Shown here: positions 1-10,186 of the stretch, in pieces
How the letters are laid out: the number at the start of each line of letters is the position of its first letter
Numbering within the stretch: the first letter of the stretch is position 1
Origin: Halochromatium glycolicum
GTDB taxonomy: Bacteria > Pseudomonadota > Gammaproteobacteria > Chromatiales > Chromatiaceae
Direction: 5' to 3'
DNA length: 64,000 bases
NCBI RefSeq assembly: GCF_016584085.1
Contig: NZ_NRSJ01000006.1
Location: 119,791 to 183,790 of the forward strand
The notes under the pieces: generated by a model
The model's input: the letters and a program-made list of their open reading frames with translations, nothing else
The model's database searches: none
What the model was told of the DNA's origin: nothing
Translations under genes and position numbers: made by a program

Positions 1-1
1 C

Positions 2-244
<243 letters not shown>

Positions 245-276
245 GCCTCGAGAGACGATCCCGGTGTTGAAGCCTT

Positions 277-313
277 GCTTCCCGCCCCCTCGCGCGAGGG
301 GGCGCGGCGAAGC
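277..313 (+). promoter_or_regulatory. Hairpin in the nifH-nifD spacer
   Basis: A perfect 10-bp stem (283-292 with 295-304; CGCCCCCTCG and its complement) closes a 2-base loop. It is extended by a second 5-bp stem (277-281 with 309-313). No T-tract follows, so it is not a standard terminator. Stem-loops after nifH commonly protect or process the transcript so that nifH message exceeds nifDK; that role here is inference. Confidence 0.6.
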
Positions 314-403
314 CAGGAGGTCACCCGGTCATCAGGCCTCGAACCCCGTTCCCAACCCTGCGTGCGTCCGCAGATTAGCGGCGACGTCAAGAGGACAGCC
401 GAC

Positions 404-1888
404 ATGGCAATGACCCGCGAAGAGACCCAAGCCCTCATCCAGGAGGTCCTGGAGGTCTACCCCGAGAAGGCAAAGAAGGACCGGGCCAAGCACTTGGCCG
501 TCAACGACCCGAGCGTCGAGCAATCGAAGAAGTGCATCACCTCCAACCGCAAATCCCAGCCCGGCGTGATGACCATCCGCGGCTGTGCCTACGCCGGCTC
601 CAAGGGCGTGGTCTGGGGCCCGGTCAAGGACATGGTGCACATCTCGCACGGTCCGGTCGGCTGCGGTCAGTACTCGCGCGCCGGCCGGCGCAACTACTAC
701 ACCGGCATGACCGGTGTGAACACCTTCGGCACGATGAACTTCACCTCCGACTTCCAGGAGAAGGACATCGTCTTCGGCGGCGACAAGAAGCTCGACAAGA
801 TGCTCGACGAGATCGAGCAGCTGTTCCCGCTCGCGAAGGGCGTCACGGTCCAGTCCGAGTGCCCGATCGGCCTGATCGGCGACGACATCGAATCGGTCTC
901 GAAGAAGAAGACCAAGGATCTCGACAAGCCGGTGATCCCGGTCCGCTGCGAAGGCTTCCGCGGCGTCTCCCAGTCGCTCGGCCACCACATCGCCAACGAC
1001 GCGATCCGTGACCACGTCGTGCACAACCGCGACAACGACAACAGCTTCGAGGTCGGCCCGTACGACGTCGCGATCATCGGCGACTACAACATCGGCGGTG
1101 ACGCCTGGTCCTCGCGCATCCTGCTCGAGGAGATGGGCCTGCGCGTCGTTGCCCAGTGGTCCGGTGACGGCACCCTCTCGGAGATGGAGCTCACCCCGAA
1201 GGTCAAGCTCAACCTGATCCATTGCTACCGCTCGATGAACTACATCAGCCGCCACATGGAAGAGCGCTACGGCGTGCCGTGGATGGAATACAACCTGTTC
1301 GGGCCGACCAAGATCGCCGAATCGCTGCGCAAGATCGCCGAGTTCTTCGACGAGACCATCCAGGCCAATGCCGAGCAGGTCATCGCCAAGTACCAGGCCG
1401 AATACGATGCCGTGATCGCCAAGTACCGCCCGCGCCTGGAAGGCAAGAAGGTGATGCTCTACGTCGGCGGCCTGCGTCCGCGCCACATCGTCGGCGCCTA
1501 CGAAGACCTCGGCATGGAGGTCGTCGGCACCGGCTACGAGTTCGCGCACAACGACGACTACGACCGCACGATGAAGGAGATGGCCGACTCGACGCTGCTC
1601 TACGACGACGTCACCGGCTACGAGTTCGAGGAATTCACCAAGCGCGTCAAGCCCGATCTGGTCGGCTCCGGCATCAAGGAGAAGTACATCTTCCAGAAGA
1701 TGGGTGTGCCCTTCCGCCAGATGCACTCCTGGGACTACTCGGGTCCCTACCACGGCTACGACGGCTTCGCGATCTTCGCGCGCGACATGGACATGACCAT
1801 CAACAACCCCTGCTGGAACAGCATGCAGGCACCTTGGCTCAAGCCCGCCGCGGGTGAGGGCGAGGCGCCGATGGCCGCCAGCGCGTGA
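404..1888 (+). CDS. nifD: Nitrogenase MoFe protein alpha chain NifD
   Basis: This is the alpha subunit of dinitrogenase, which holds FeMo-co and half of each P-cluster. The 494-residue length is normal. Cys61, Cys87 and Cys153 match the P-cluster ligands, Cys274 matches the FeMo-co cysteine, and the histidine in [13 protein letters not shown] matches the second FeMo-co ligand. The ATG at 404 is preceded by AAGAGGA at 389-395. An upstream in-frame extension to 275 would run through the nifH-nifD hairpin and is rejected. It should be co-transcribed with nifH and nifK. All expected ligands are present, so the enzyme should be functional. Confidence 0.98.
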   Translation: MAMTREETQALIQEVLEVYPEKAKKDRAKHLAVNDPSVEQSKKCITSNRKSQPGVMTIRGCAYAGSKGVVWGPVKDMVHISHGPVGCGQYSRAGRRNYYTGMTGVNTFGTMNFTSDFQEKDIVFGGDKKLDKMLDEIEQLFPLAKGVTVQSECPIGLIGDDIESVSKKKTKDLDKPVIPVRCEGFRGVSQSLGHHIANDAIRDHVVHNRDNDNSFEVGPYDVAIIGDYNIGGDAWSSRILLEEMGLRVVAQWSGDGTLSEMELTPKVKLNLIHCYRSMNYISRHMEERYGVPWMEYNLFGPTKIAESLRKIAEFFDETIQANAEQVIAKYQAEYDAVIAKYRPRLEGKKVMLYVGGLRPRHIVGAYEDLGMEVVGTGYEFAHNDDYDRTMKEMADSTLLYDDVTGYEFEEFTKRVKPDLVGSGIKEKYIFQKMGVPFRQMHSWDYSGPYHGYDGFAIFARDMDMTINNPCWNSMQAPWLKPAAGEGEAPMAASA

Positions 1889-1914
1889 TCGCAAGACCTT
1901 AGGCTCAGTGCGAA

Positions 1915-2021
1915 GGCGGGTGGCGCACTCACGTCCGGCGGACGCCGTGAATCCATCCCTGGAGGCTCGGCGATCGCCATCCGGGCGATCGACGCCGCCG
2001 GACGTGAGTGCGCCACCCGCC
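1915..2021 (+). repeat. Structured inverted-repeat element, copy 1 (nifD-nifK spacer)
   Basis: A perfect 27-bp inverted repeat (1915-1941 with 1995-2021) flanks a 53-base core. The core begins with GTGAATCCATCCCTGGAGGC at about base 5 and contains an inner 8-bp stem (CGATCGCC with GGCGATCG). The core is nearly identical to that of the element at 3822-3920 (51 of 53 bases), but the flanking arms are unrelated in sequence. It lies between two genes of one operon with no T-tract. Confidence 0.85.
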
Positions 2022-2109
2022 ACCCAGCCGCCACAGGGCAATCACCGAACCGTCGTAACCCTTCACTCGCCGTCAGTCCGCAGATAAGCGGCGCGGCAGG
2101 AGCACACCG

Positions 2110-3681
2110 ATGACCCAGACCGTCGACCAAATCAAGCCCGGCTATCCCCTCTTCCTCGACGAGGACTATCAGGCCACCATCACCAACAAGCGCGAGCTCT
2201 CCGAAGAACGTGCCGACCAGGCCAAGCTCGACGAGACCTTCGAGTGGACCACCACCAAGGAATACCAAGAGCTCAACTTCGCCCGCGAGGCCCTGACCAT
2301 CAACCCGGCCAAGGCCTGCCAGCCGCTCGGCGCGGTGCTCTGCGCGCTCGGCTTCGAGAAGACCCTGCCCTATGTGCACGGCTCCCAAGGCTGCGTCGCC
2401 TACTTCCGGACCTACTTCAACCGCCACTTCAAGGAGCCCATCGCCTGCGTCTCCGACTCGATGACCGAGGACGCGGCGGTGTTCGGCGGTCAGAAGAACA
2501 TGTTCGACGGCCTCGAGAACGCCAAGGCCCTGTACAAGCCGGAGATGATCGCGGTCTCGACCACCTGCATGGCCGAGGTCATCGGTGACGACCTCAACGC
2601 CTTCATCGGCAACGCCAAGAAGGAAGGCCACATCCCGGCCGAGTTCCCGACCCCGTTCGCGCACACCCCGAGCTTCGTCGGCAGCCACACCACCGGCTGG
2701 GACAACATGTTCGAAGGCACGATGCGCTACTTCACCCTCAACGAGATGGAGGGTAAGGCCGTCGGCAGCAACGGCAAGATCAACCTGGTGCCGGGCTTCG
2801 AGACCTACCTCGGCAACTTCCGCGTGCTGCACCGGATGATGCAGGAGATGGGCGTCGGCTACACATTGCTCAGCGACCCGACCGATGTCCTCGACACCCC
2901 GGCCGACGGCGAGTACCGGATGTACGATGGCGGCACCAAGATCGACGAGATCAAGGACGCCCCGAACGCGATCGATACGCTGCTGCTGCAGCCCTGGCAG
3001 CTGCCGAAGACCAAGAAGTTCATCGACACCACCTGGCACCAGCCGGTCTCCAAGGTCGACATCCCGATGGGCCTGGAGTGGACCGACGACTTCCTGATGA
3101 AGGTCTCCGAGCTGACCGGCAAGGCGATCCCGGACTCGCTGGCCAAGGAGCGCGGCCGGCTGGTCGACATGATGACCGACAGCCATCAGTGGCTGCACGG
3201 CAAGAAGTTCGCGCTCTACGGCGATGCCGATTTCGTGATGGGCCTGACCAAGTTCCTGCTCGAGCTCGGTGCCGAGCCGACCCACGTCCTCTGTCACCAC
3301 GCCAACAAGCGCTGGAAGAAGGCGATGGACGCGATGTTGGCCGACTCCCCTTACGGCCAGAACGCAACGGTCTATGTCAGCAAGGATCTCTGGCATCTGC
3401 GCTCGCTGTGCTTCACCGACAAGCCCGATTTCCTGATCGGCAACAGCTACGGCAAGTTCATCCAGCGCGACACGCTGAAGAAGGGCAAGGCGCACGAGGT
3501 GCCGCTGATCCGGATCGGCTTCCCGATCTTTGACCGGCACCACCTGCACCGGATGACCACGATGGGCTATGAGGGTGCGATGTACATCCTGACCACGCTG
3601 GTCAATGCCGTGCTCGAGCAGCTCGACCGCGAGACCAACGAGATGGGCGTGACCGACTTCGGTTACGACCTGGTCCGGTAA
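2110..3681 (+). CDS. nifK: Nitrogenase MoFe protein beta chain NifK
   Basis: This is the beta subunit of dinitrogenase. At 523 residues it equals the Azotobacter vinelandii protein in length. P-cluster ligands Cys70, Cys95 and Cys153 fall at the same numbers as in that protein, and Ser188 is also conserved. The ATG at 2110 has GGCAGGAG about eight bases upstream. The gene is separated from nifD by a 221-base spacer filled by a structured repeat. It is expected in one operon with nifHD and should form the alpha2-beta2 tetramer in the cytoplasm. Confidence 0.98.
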   Translation: MTQTVDQIKPGYPLFLDEDYQATITNKRELSEERADQAKLDETFEWTTTKEYQELNFAREALTINPAKACQPLGAVLCALGFEKTLPYVHGSQGCVAYFRTYFNRHFKEPIACVSDSMTEDAAVFGGQKNMFDGLENAKALYKPEMIAVSTTCMAEVIGDDLNAFIGNAKKEGHIPAEFPTPFAHTPSFVGSHTTGWDNMFEGTMRYFTLNEMEGKAVGSNGKINLVPGFETYLGNFRVLHRMMQEMGVGYTLLSDPTDVLDTPADGEYRMYDGGTKIDEIKDAPNAIDTLLLQPWQLPKTKKFIDTTWHQPVSKVDIPMGLEWTDDFLMKVSELTGKAIPDSLAKERGRLVDMMTDSHQWLHGKKFALYGDADFVMGLTKFLLELGAEPTHVLCHHANKRWKKAMDAMLADSPYGQNATVYVSKDLWHLRSLCFTDKPDFLIGNSYGKFIQRDTLKKGKAHEVPLIRIGFPIFDRHHLHRMTTMGYEGAMYILTTLVNAVLEQLDRETNEMGVTDFGYDLVR

Positions 3682-3700
3682 GGGCGAAGGTGGGTCCCGG

Positions 3701-3731
3701 CCCGACGGAGCGGTTGCATCGTCCCGTCGGG
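3701..3731 (+). promoter_or_regulatory. Hairpin just after nifK
   Basis: An 8-bp stem (CCCGACGG at 3701-3708 with CCGTCGGG at 3724-3731) closes a 15-base loop 20 bases after the nifK stop. No T-tract follows. It may slow transcription or shield the nifHDK message end, but it could also be incidental in GC-rich DNA. The rest of the 427-base nifK-nifT gap holds a short GGTGCCAAC direct repeat (near 3794-3811) and the structured repeat at 3822-3920. Confidence 0.4.
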
Positions 3732-3821
3732 TCAGGACCTAGGATCGCGAGCTCAGGGGATCGCACGCTCAGGCGACATGCAACGCGCGCTGGGTGCCAA
3801 CGGTGCCAACGGTCCCGTCGC

Positions 3822-3920
3822 GGCCCTGGTGCCCCGGTCAGCGGCCGCCGTGAATCCATCCCTGGAGGCTCTGCGATCGCCATCCGGGCGATCGACGCCG
3901 CTGACCGGGGCACCAGGGCC
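3822..3920 (+). repeat. Structured inverted-repeat element, copy 2 (nifK-nifT spacer)
   Basis: Perfect 23-bp arms (3822-3844 with 3898-3920) enclose a 53-base core that differs from the 1915-2021 core at only two positions. The arms differ completely from those of copy 1 yet pair perfectly with each other. The core carries GTGAATCCATCCCTGGAGGC and the inner CGATCGCC/GGCGATCG stem. Confidence 0.85.
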
Positions 3921-4108
3921 ACGACTACCGCTCGAGAGAACTTGGCCGGCAGAAACCTGGCTGTAGATTCCGGTAGCGCAGCGATCCGCGTTCTACCGAT
4001 AGACACCGCTGACAGCGGCATCAGGCGGTGATGACCGCCTCAGTCCGACGAGCCCTGACACCCTGCCGCTCACGACATCTACCGACGACGAAAACGAGAC
4101 ATAACAAG

Positions 4109-4327
4109 ATGCCCAACGTGATGATCCGCAAGAAGGACGACGGCGGCCTGCTGTTCTACGTCGCCAAGAAGGACATGGAAGAGACCATCGCCAGCGTCGA
4201 GACCGATACCAGCGACGCCTGGGGTGGCTCCGTCGAGCTGACCGACGGCTCGCGCTGGTATATCGATCCGGTCAGCCCGCCGCCAAGCTTTCCGACCACG
4301 CTCCGTTTCAAGCGCGCCGACAGCTGA
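4109..4327 (+). CDS. nifT: NifT/FixU family protein
   Basis: A 72-residue protein, the usual NifT length, beginning MPNVMIRKKDDGG and ending PTTLRFKRADS, both typical of the family. NifT is found beside nifHDK in many diazotrophs. Its molecular role is unsettled, and loss often has little effect in species where it was tested. The ATG at 4109 is chosen because upstream in-frame sequence is not NifT-like. The 427-base gap to nifK holds a hairpin and a structured repeat, so its expression may be uncoupled from nifK. Confidence 0.92.
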   Translation: MPNVMIRKKDDGGLLFYVAKKDMEETIASVETDTSDAWGGSVELTDGSRWYIDPVSPPPSFPTTLRFKRADS

Positions 4328-4412
4328 TGCGGGCGCGCCAGCAGCCAGTCCCTGCGCCCCATGCGATCGCTGGGGTGCGAGCCAACCCAAACCCCGACTC
4401 CGGAGGTTAGAC

Positions 4413-4601
4413 ATGGCCTTTCAAATCATCCGCGACCTCTGCACCGCCTGCGGCGACTGCGAATCCGTCTGCCCGACCGACAGCATCACGCCGTTCAAGG
4501 GCGTCTACAAGATTGACACCAATACCTGCACCGAATGCGACGATGCCGATCCGCAGTGCCTGGACGTCTGCATGGAAGACGACTGCATCGTCCCGGCCTG
4601 A
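4413..4601 (+). CDS. Small 2[4Fe-4S] ferredoxin of the nif cluster
   Basis: A 62-residue bacterial-type ferredoxin. The first cluster motif is CTACGDCESVCP (CX2CX2CX3CP). The second is CTECDDADPQCLDVC (CX2CX6CX3C), with an insertion between the second and third cysteines as in nif-associated ferredoxins. A GGAGG sequence precedes the ATG by six bases. It sits between nifT and nafY. A likely role is electron carriage between the Rnf complex or cofactor assembly enzymes and NifH; that partner assignment is inference. FdxN-type naming is possible but not decided from sequence alone. Confidence 0.93.
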   Translation: MAFQIIRDLCTACGDCESVCPTDSITPFKGVYKIDTNTCTECDDADPQCLDVCMEDDCIVPA

Positions 4602-4635
4602 CCATCAGGACGTCGATGAACAGCCGGCGCTCGAA

Positions 4636-4749
4636 GCCGAGGTTGTCGGGTGGCGCCTGCCGGGGGCGTGCGCAGCAAGGATGCTGCGCTCGAGCCTCCA
4701 AGGACGGATTCACGGCGTCCCCCGGCGGGCGCTACCCGGCAGCCTCGGC
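4636..4749 (-). repeat. Structured inverted-repeat element, copy 3 (ferredoxin-nafY spacer)
   Basis: Arms of 31 bases (4636-4666 with 4719-4749) pair at every position in a plus-strand transcript: 27 Watson-Crick pairs plus four G-U pairs (4643/4742, 4646/4739, 4652/4733, 4658/4727). The core is in reverse orientation relative to copies 1 and 2 and retains a diverged GTGAATCC...TGGAGGCTC. Its inner stem is a different sequence (GCGCAGCA with TGCTGCGC, 4670-4677 with 4682-4689) that still pairs perfectly. The remaining part of the gap to nafY (4750-4949) is low-complexity, with a repeated CTCAAGCCGAAGC. Confidence 0.75.
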
Positions 4750-4949
4750 CACCCCGCGAGCCGAAGCCTCCGCACCACCGCTCAAGCCGAAGCATCGGCC
4801 ACCCCCAAGGCCGAAACCTTCGCACCACTCAAGCCGAAGCCTCCAAAACCCCAGGCCACTTAGCTCTGCCGGCACAGAGCAGAATCCTCCGCCGCCCCCG
4901 GCCCCAATCGTCCGTGCCAACCCGGCCGGACCCCGATCAGGAGCACCCG

Positions 4950-5663
4950 ATGACCCAAACGACCTTATCCGACGAGATCGCGCTACGCATCGGGCTTGCC
5001 GCACGCTGTCTGCCGGACACCGACGCCGCCAGGCTCCTGCGCGTGCTCGCCGATGCAGTCGGACTGCCACCGACCGCGGCCAAGCTCGACGGCCTGACCG
5101 TCAAGGCCCTGAAGCAGGCCGCCGACGGCGAGCTCGCAGATGTCGACAACGCCTCGCTCAAGGACGCACTCGCCCATCTCAAAGGCCAGGGCGCGAGCGA
5201 GATCGAGCCGGCCCCCGCGCCCGAGTCATACACCGACGGCGAGCTGCCGGACTCCATTCGGGTCGCCTGCGCCTCGAACGGCGGCGAGCTTCTCGATGGG
5301 CACTTCGGCTCCTGCCGGCGCTTTCTCGTCTATCAAGTCGCCGCGCACGGCTTCAAGCTCATCGACTGCCGCGAAATCGATCCCACGTCAGGCGCGATGC
5401 AGGATGACAAGAACGCCTATCGCGCCTCCTTGATCGCCGACTGCCAGATCCTCTACGTCGCCTCGATCGGCGGCCCCGCCGCGGCCAAGGTCGTCAAGCA
5501 GGACGTGCACCCGATCAAGCGGCCGCAGATGGGCAACGCCCGCGAGCACATCGCGGAGCTGGCCGCGACCCTGGCCGATAAGACACCGCCCTGGCTCGCG
5601 AAGATCATGGGCGCCGCAACCGACGCGCGCGTCCGCTTCGAGCGCACGGCCGAGGAGAGCTGA
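4950..5663 (+). CDS. nafY: FeMo-cofactor-binding protein NafY (NifX/NifY family)
   Basis: A 237-residue protein with the two-domain NafY layout. An N-terminal helical domain (about residues 5-85) would dock on apo-dinitrogenase, and a C-terminal NifX/NifY-like cofactor-binding domain covers about 100-230. His118 in DGHFGSC corresponds in context to the cofactor-binding histidine of Azotobacter NafY. NafY carries FeMo-co to, and stabilises, the apo-MoFe protein. The ATG at 4950 follows CAGGAG at 4939-4944. Longer in-frame extensions read through the structured repeat and are rejected. Its place after nifHDKT and ferredoxin matches related clusters. Confidence 0.88.
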   Translation: MTQTTLSDEIALRIGLAARCLPDTDAARLLRVLADAVGLPPTAAKLDGLTVKALKQAADGELADVDNASLKDALAHLKGQGASEIEPAPAPESYTDGELPDSIRVACASNGGELLDGHFGSCRRFLVYQVAAHGFKLIDCREIDPTSGAMQDDKNAYRASLIADCQILYVASIGGPAAAKVVKQDVHPIKRPQMGNAREHIAELAATLADKTPPWLAKIMGAATDARVRFERTAEES

Positions 5664-5701
5664 TCCCGCTGCAGATCGCAAGACGAAACCGAGTCGACAG
5701 C

Positions 5702-5974
5702 ATGATGACGACCGACTTCCTCGACCGGATCGAGGCCATCATCCGCCGGGCCGGCCTCAGCAACGACGCGGTCGCGGCATTGCGCGAGGCCCTGCCCGAG
5801 CATCACTTCACCTATTGCCTGGATGACGACATCAGTGCCGGCATCGAGCCGGTGCGTCAATGCGAGGGCTTCAACCTCTATCTGATCGACGCCAGCGAGC
5901 ACTGCCTGCGCTTCACCCGCGATCTCGACAGCGCGACCGGCCTGGTGCTGGCCGAGCTCAGCGACGACGACTGA
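5702..5974 (+). CDS. Small nif-associated protein (DUF6129-like)
   Basis: A 90-residue acidic soluble protein with no signal peptide or membrane segment, lying 38 bases after nafY. It has an N-terminal helix (LDRIEAIIRRAGLS), a central HHFTYCLDDDIS stretch and an acidic end. I recognise it as the short protein often found beside nafY/nifT in gammaproteobacterial nif clusters. The domain number is from memory and less certain than the genomic association. No biochemical role can be assigned. A second ATG at 5705 is an equally possible start. Confidence 0.65.
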   Translation: MMTTDFLDRIEAIIRRAGLSNDAVAALREALPEHHFTYCLDDDISAGIEPVRQCEGFNLYLIDASEHCLRFTRDLDSATGLVLAELSDDD

Positions 5975-6082
5975 GCCAGCCACCTAGGCGACGCTGAGCC
6001 CGCCAAGCCGCGAAGGCGCTGATTCGCACCTCACTGCTATCTATGGTTCAATCGACCGGATCAGGTCTGATTCGGTGCTCAT

Positions 6083-9000
6083 GTGTCGTCGTCTAGCCTC
6101 TCCCCTGCCGAACGCGCGCTGCATGGATTCATTCTGACGCATCCAGGGCTCCCCCTCGCTGCACTCGCCGCCGCCTATGGCCTACCAGAGACGTGCTGTG
6201 CTGAGCTTTGCGCCAACCTGGATGCGGCCGACTGGCTCCGGCAGGACGACAACGCAGGCTGGTGGGCGCGTTCCGGCATCGAGCACGACACCCCTGCGTC
6301 GCTAACGCTGCATGACACGACAGCCCCGCTCAGCCTGCTGTTCGAGCAGTCCCTCGACGGGATGTTCTTCATGCTGCTCGACGAGCCACTGCGCTGGGAC
6401 GAGGACATCGACAAGGAGCAGGCCCTCGATCACGCCTTCCAGCGCCAGCGGGTGACGCAGGTCAACGAGGCGATGTGCAGGCAATACGCCGCCCGGCCGG
6501 AACAGCTGCTCGGCCTGAGCCCGGCCGAATTCTTCGGGCACGATCTCGCCGAAGGCCGCCGCCTGTGGCGGCAGCTGTTCGATACCGGCCGCCTGCATAC
6601 AGAGAGCGAAGAGCGGCGTTTCGACGGCACGCCGATCTCGATCGAAGGCGACTATCGCTGCCTCTATGCGGCCCAGGGACGCATCATTGGTCACTTTGGC
6701 GTCCAGCGTGATGTGACCGAGCGAAAGGCCGCGTTACATCAGCTCGCGCAGAGCGAGGCCCGGCTGCGCGACCTCATCGCCTGCACCGCCGACTTCATCT
6801 GGGAAGTCGACCTGGAAGGCCGCTTCACCTACCTCTCCGGCCAGCTCGAACCCTTGCTCGGTTATCGCGAGGACGAGCTCATCGGCCAGACCCCCTTTAT
6901 GCTGATGGAGCCTGTTGAGGCCGAGCGCGTCGCCGCCCTCTTTGAGCAGGCCCGCGCGCAAGGGACACCGTTCGGCAACCAGGAGAACGACCTGATCGGC
7001 AAGGATGGCAAGCGGCGCTGCTTCGCCTTCAATGGGTTCCCGATCCGCGATGAGCATGACGCGATCCTCGGCTACCGCGGCCTCAACCGCGACATCACCG
7101 CGCAAAAGCAGGCCCACGACGCCCTTCGCGCATCGGAACAGTTCCTGCGCACGGTGTTCGAGCTCTCCCCCGAGAGCATCATGATCATCGATCCGCTGAC
7201 CACCCTGCCGCTGCACTTCAACCGCGTCGCCCATGAGCGGCTCGGCTACAGCGCCGAGGAGTTCGCGACCCTGCGCGTCAGTGATTATGACGCCTACGAA
7301 GACCCGGAAGCGGCTGAGCGCCATATCGAGCGGGTCCGTCGCCACGGGCGGGACGATTTCGAGACCCGCCACCGCTGCCGCGATGGCCGGCTGCTGAACA
7401 TCATCGTCTCCGTGCAGACCGCCGTCTGGGAGGGCCGTGAGGTCCTGTACGCGATGTCGCGCGATGTCACCGAGCTGCGCGCCCTGAACGAGCGCCTGCT
7501 GCTCGCGACCCGCATCGGCGGCATCGGCATCTGGGAATGGACGATCGGCAGCAATAGCTTGGCCACGAACGAGCAGATGGAGGCGCTCTATGGCATGCCG
7601 CTGGAGGGCGATCAGCAGGCGTATTCGCGCTGGCTGCGGGCCCTGCATCCGGCGGACCGTCCACGTATCGAACAGCAGGTCGCCCAGGCGCTGAACGCCA
7701 ACATCGAGTTCGATGCCGAATTCCGCATCCTGCGCGGTGACGAGACCCGCTGGCTGCGCGCCGCCGCCCGCATCGTCCGCGATCCCCACGGCCAGCCGAC
7801 CAAGATGGTCGGCGTGAACTGGGACATCACCGATGCGCGCCGGGCACGGGAGCGCATCGCCCGCAGCGAGGCGCAGTTCCGCGGCGCCTTCGAGATCGCC
7901 CCCAACGGCATGGCCCTGGTCGATGCGAGCGGCCACTGGCTTCAGGTCAATCAAGCCCTCTGCACGATCCTCGGCTACACCGCCGAGGAACTGCTCGCGC
8001 TCGACTTTCAGTCGATCTCCGACCCGGAGGGGTTGAACGAGGACCTGGGCTATCTGGACGCGCTGCTCTCGGGCCGAACCGACGAGGTCCGCTTCGAGAA
8101 ATACTATATCCACAAGGATGGCCATCGCATCCCCGTGCTGCTGAGCGCCTCGGCGGTGCGCGACGAGCAGGGCGAGCTCTCGTTCACGGTCGCGCATGTG
8201 CTCGACCTGACCGAGCGGCGCGCCAGCGAGGCCGCGATGCTGGCCACCAAGGAGGCCGCCGAGGCGGCCAACCGCGCCAAGAGCGAATTCCTGGCCAACA
8301 TGAGCCATGAGATCCGCACCCCGCTCAATGCGATGATCGGGCTGACGGACCTGACCCTCGGCACCGCGCTCGACGCCCAGCAGCGCGATTACCTGGAGAA
8401 GGTCCGCCAAAGCTCGGGCGCGCTGCTGAGCATCCTCAACGATATCCTCGACTACTCCAAGATCGAAGCGGGTCAGGTCGAGCTCGATCCGCGACCGTTT
8501 CGGCTCCGCGACCTGCTCGATCAGCTCACCGCGCTGTTCCAGGCCGCGGTCGAGGCGAAAGGCCTGGAGCTGGTCTATCGCATCGCGCCGGAGGTGCCGC
8601 GGGAGCTCATCGGCGACCCGATGCGCTTGGGACAGGTGCTGAACAACCTCGTCGGCAATGCCGTCAAGTTCACCGAGCAGGGTCATGTCGCGCTCGTCAT
8701 CGCGGTCGAAGACGAGCGCGAAGGCCAAGTCAGGCTGCGCTTCGCCGTGCAAGATACCGGCATCGGCATCGCCCCCGGCACCGCCGAAGACCTGTTCAAC
8801 GCCTTCACCCAGGCCGACGGCTCGATCACCCGCCGCTATGGCGGCACCGGCCTGGGACTCAGCATCAGCCAGCGGCTGGTCTCGATGATGGGCGGGCGCA
8901 TCGAGGTCGAGAGCCGCGAGGGCCAAGGCAGCCGCTTCCATTTCGACGCCTGGTTCCCGCTCCCCCAGGGGACGACGCCCCGTATCGGCGCGCCTCCGCC

Positions 9001-10186
9001 CGAGCTCGCCCAAGCGCGTATCCTGCTGATCGACAAGGAGCCGCTCACCCGCGATATGCTCAGCGCGTTGCTTGACTCTTGGCAGATTCCGTTGGTCGTG
9101 GCCGACGGTTGCGCCGAGGCCCATCAGCGCATCGCCAGCGCCGCGGCGGCCGGCTCGCCGATCGAGCTGGTGCTGCTCGACGCCAAGCATTGCCTGAATT
9201 GCCATACCTGTCCGACCGCAACCGCGCCGATTCCCAGTGGTGGCGCGCAACCGCCACGCACCTTCGGCCATCTCGCGACACCGCTGGTGCTGATGGTGAC
9301 CAACCTCGAGCAGACCCAACTGCTCGCGCGTGCCCCCGCCAGCGAGCTGCCGCCCTTCCTGACCAAACCGGTCACGCCGGCCGCGCTGTTCGAGGCCATC
9401 GCCAGCCTGCCCCGGACGGCCCCCGTGCAGCCTGCCGCCAGCAGCTCTGCCCCCAATCCTGCTTCCTGCCCTGCCCCGAACGCAGCCGAGCCCGAGCACC
9501 CGCTCGACGAGACCGCCCTGCGGGGGCTGCGCATCCTCGTCGCCGAGGACAACGCGATCAATCAGATCGTGATCCAGGCATTGCTGCAGCGCTTCGGCGC
9601 CCAAGTGCTCATCGCGGAGAACGGCCGCGAAGCGGTCGAGCTTGCGTTGCAGCATGCGCCCGATGCGGTGCTGATGGATCTGCAGATGCCAGAGATGGAC
9701 GGCCTCGAGGCGACGACCCGCATCCGCGCCCAACACCCGAGGCTGCCGATCATCGCCTTGACCGCCGCCGCCCTCGAGCGCGATCAGGCGCGCTGCCTGG
9801 CCGCGGGCATGAACGCCCACCTCGCCAAGCCCGCCTCCCCGGCGCAGCTCCTCGCGACACTGCAACCTTGGGTCCGCCCTGCACCCGCGCGGGCCGAGGC
9901 GGCTCAGGATACCGCAACCGCGCAAACGCCCGCGCTCGACCCGCAAGCGCTTTCCGAGCTGCGCCGCGCGATCAGGCACAATGACTATGTTGCGCCCGAG
10001 TTGCTCGCCCGCCTGCGCCCGCAAACCGACCCCGCGGCGCAAGCCCGACTGTCCCGCATCGAGGAGGCCCTTGCCCGCTTCGATTATGATGCAGCCGCTC
10101 GGGTCCTTGACGAGCTGCCCGCCGCAGCCTCACCGATTCCAGTCACCACGCCACAATCGGATGTGCCGCCAGCGAACCAGAACTAG
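6083..10186 (+). CDS. Five-PAS hybrid histidine kinase with two receiver domains
   Basis: A 1367-residue cytoplasmic kinase. Residues 1-65 look like a small helical domain. Five PAS domains follow (about 85-215, 225-345, 350-470, 475-600, 605-725). Then come HisKA with His742 in [11 protein letters not shown], HATPase (845-960, with DTGIGI and GGTGLGL), a degenerate receiver (about 975-1110) and a canonical receiver (about 1148-1260, Asp1199). The degenerate receiver keeps Asp1033 but has an inserted CLNCHTC at 1037-1043, a possible metal or redox site. The start is GTG at 6083; a near ATG at 6081 is out of frame. It abuts the diguanylate cyclase gene with no gap, so a phosphorelay to it is likely. 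Confidence 0.88.
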   Translation: MSSSSLSPAERALHGFILTHPGLPLAALAAAYGLPETCCAELCANLDAADWLRQDDNAGWWARSGIEHDTPASLTLHDTTAPLSLLFEQSLDGMFFMLLDEPLRWDEDIDKEQALDHAFQRQRVTQVNEAMCRQYAARPEQLLGLSPAEFFGHDLAEGRRLWRQLFDTGRLHTESEERRFDGTPISIEGDYRCLYAAQGRIIGHFGVQRDVTERKAALHQLAQSEARLRDLIACTADFIWEVDLEGRFTYLSGQLEPLLGYREDELIGQTPFMLMEPVEAERVAALFEQARAQGTPFGNQENDLIGKDGKRRCFAFNGFPIRDEHDAILGYRGLNRDITAQKQAHDALRASEQFLRTVFELSPESIMIIDPLTTLPLHFNRVAHERLGYSAEEFATLRVSDYDAYEDPEAAERHIERVRRHGRDDFETRHRCRDGRLLNIIVSVQTAVWEGREVLYAMSRDVTELRALNERLLLATRIGGIGIWEWTIGSNSLATNEQMEALYGMPLEGDQQAYSRWLRALHPADRPRIEQQVAQALNANIEFDAEFRILRGDETRWLRAAARIVRDPHGQPTKMVGVNWDITDARRARERIARSEAQFRGAFEIAPNGMALVDASGHWLQVNQALCTILGYTAEELLALDFQSISDPEGLNEDLGYLDALLSGRTDEVRFEKYYIHKDGHRIPVLLSASAVRDEQGELSFTVAHVLDLTERRASEAAMLATKEAAEAANRAKSEFLANMSHEIRTPLNAMIGLTDLTLGTALDAQQRDYLEKVRQSSGALLSILNDILDYSKIEAGQVELDPRPFRLRDLLDQLTALFQAAVEAKGLELVYRIAPEVPRELIGDPMRLGQVLNNLVGNAVKFTEQGHVALVIAVEDEREGQVRLRFAVQDTGIGIAPGTAEDLFNAFTQADGSITRRYGGTGLGLSISQRLVSMMGGRIEVESREGQGSRFHFDAWFPLPQGTTPRIGAPPPELAQARILLIDKEPLTRDMLSALLDSWQIPLVVADGCAEAHQRIASAAAAGSPIELVLLDAKHCLNCHTCPTATAPIPSGGAQPPRTFGHLATPLVLMVTNLEQTQLLARAPASELPPFLTKPVTPAALFEAIASLPRTAPVQPAASSSAPNPASCPAPNAAEPEHPLDETALRGLRILVAEDNAINQIVIQALLQRFGAQVLIAENGREAVELALQHAPDAVLMDLQMPEMDGLEATTRIRAQHPRLPIIALTAAALERDQARCLAAGMNAHLAKPASPAQLLATLQPWVRPAPARAEAAQDTATAQTPALDPQALSELRRAIRHNDYVAPELLARLRPQTDPAAQARLSRIEEALARFDYDAAARVLDELPAAASPIPVTTPQSDVPPANQN

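Noticed and set aside
332..2041. Long open frames antisense to nifD and other genes
   Set aside because: High-GC codon bias keeps the opposite strand open; the products are low-complexity Ala/Arg/Val/Asp-rich and match no family.
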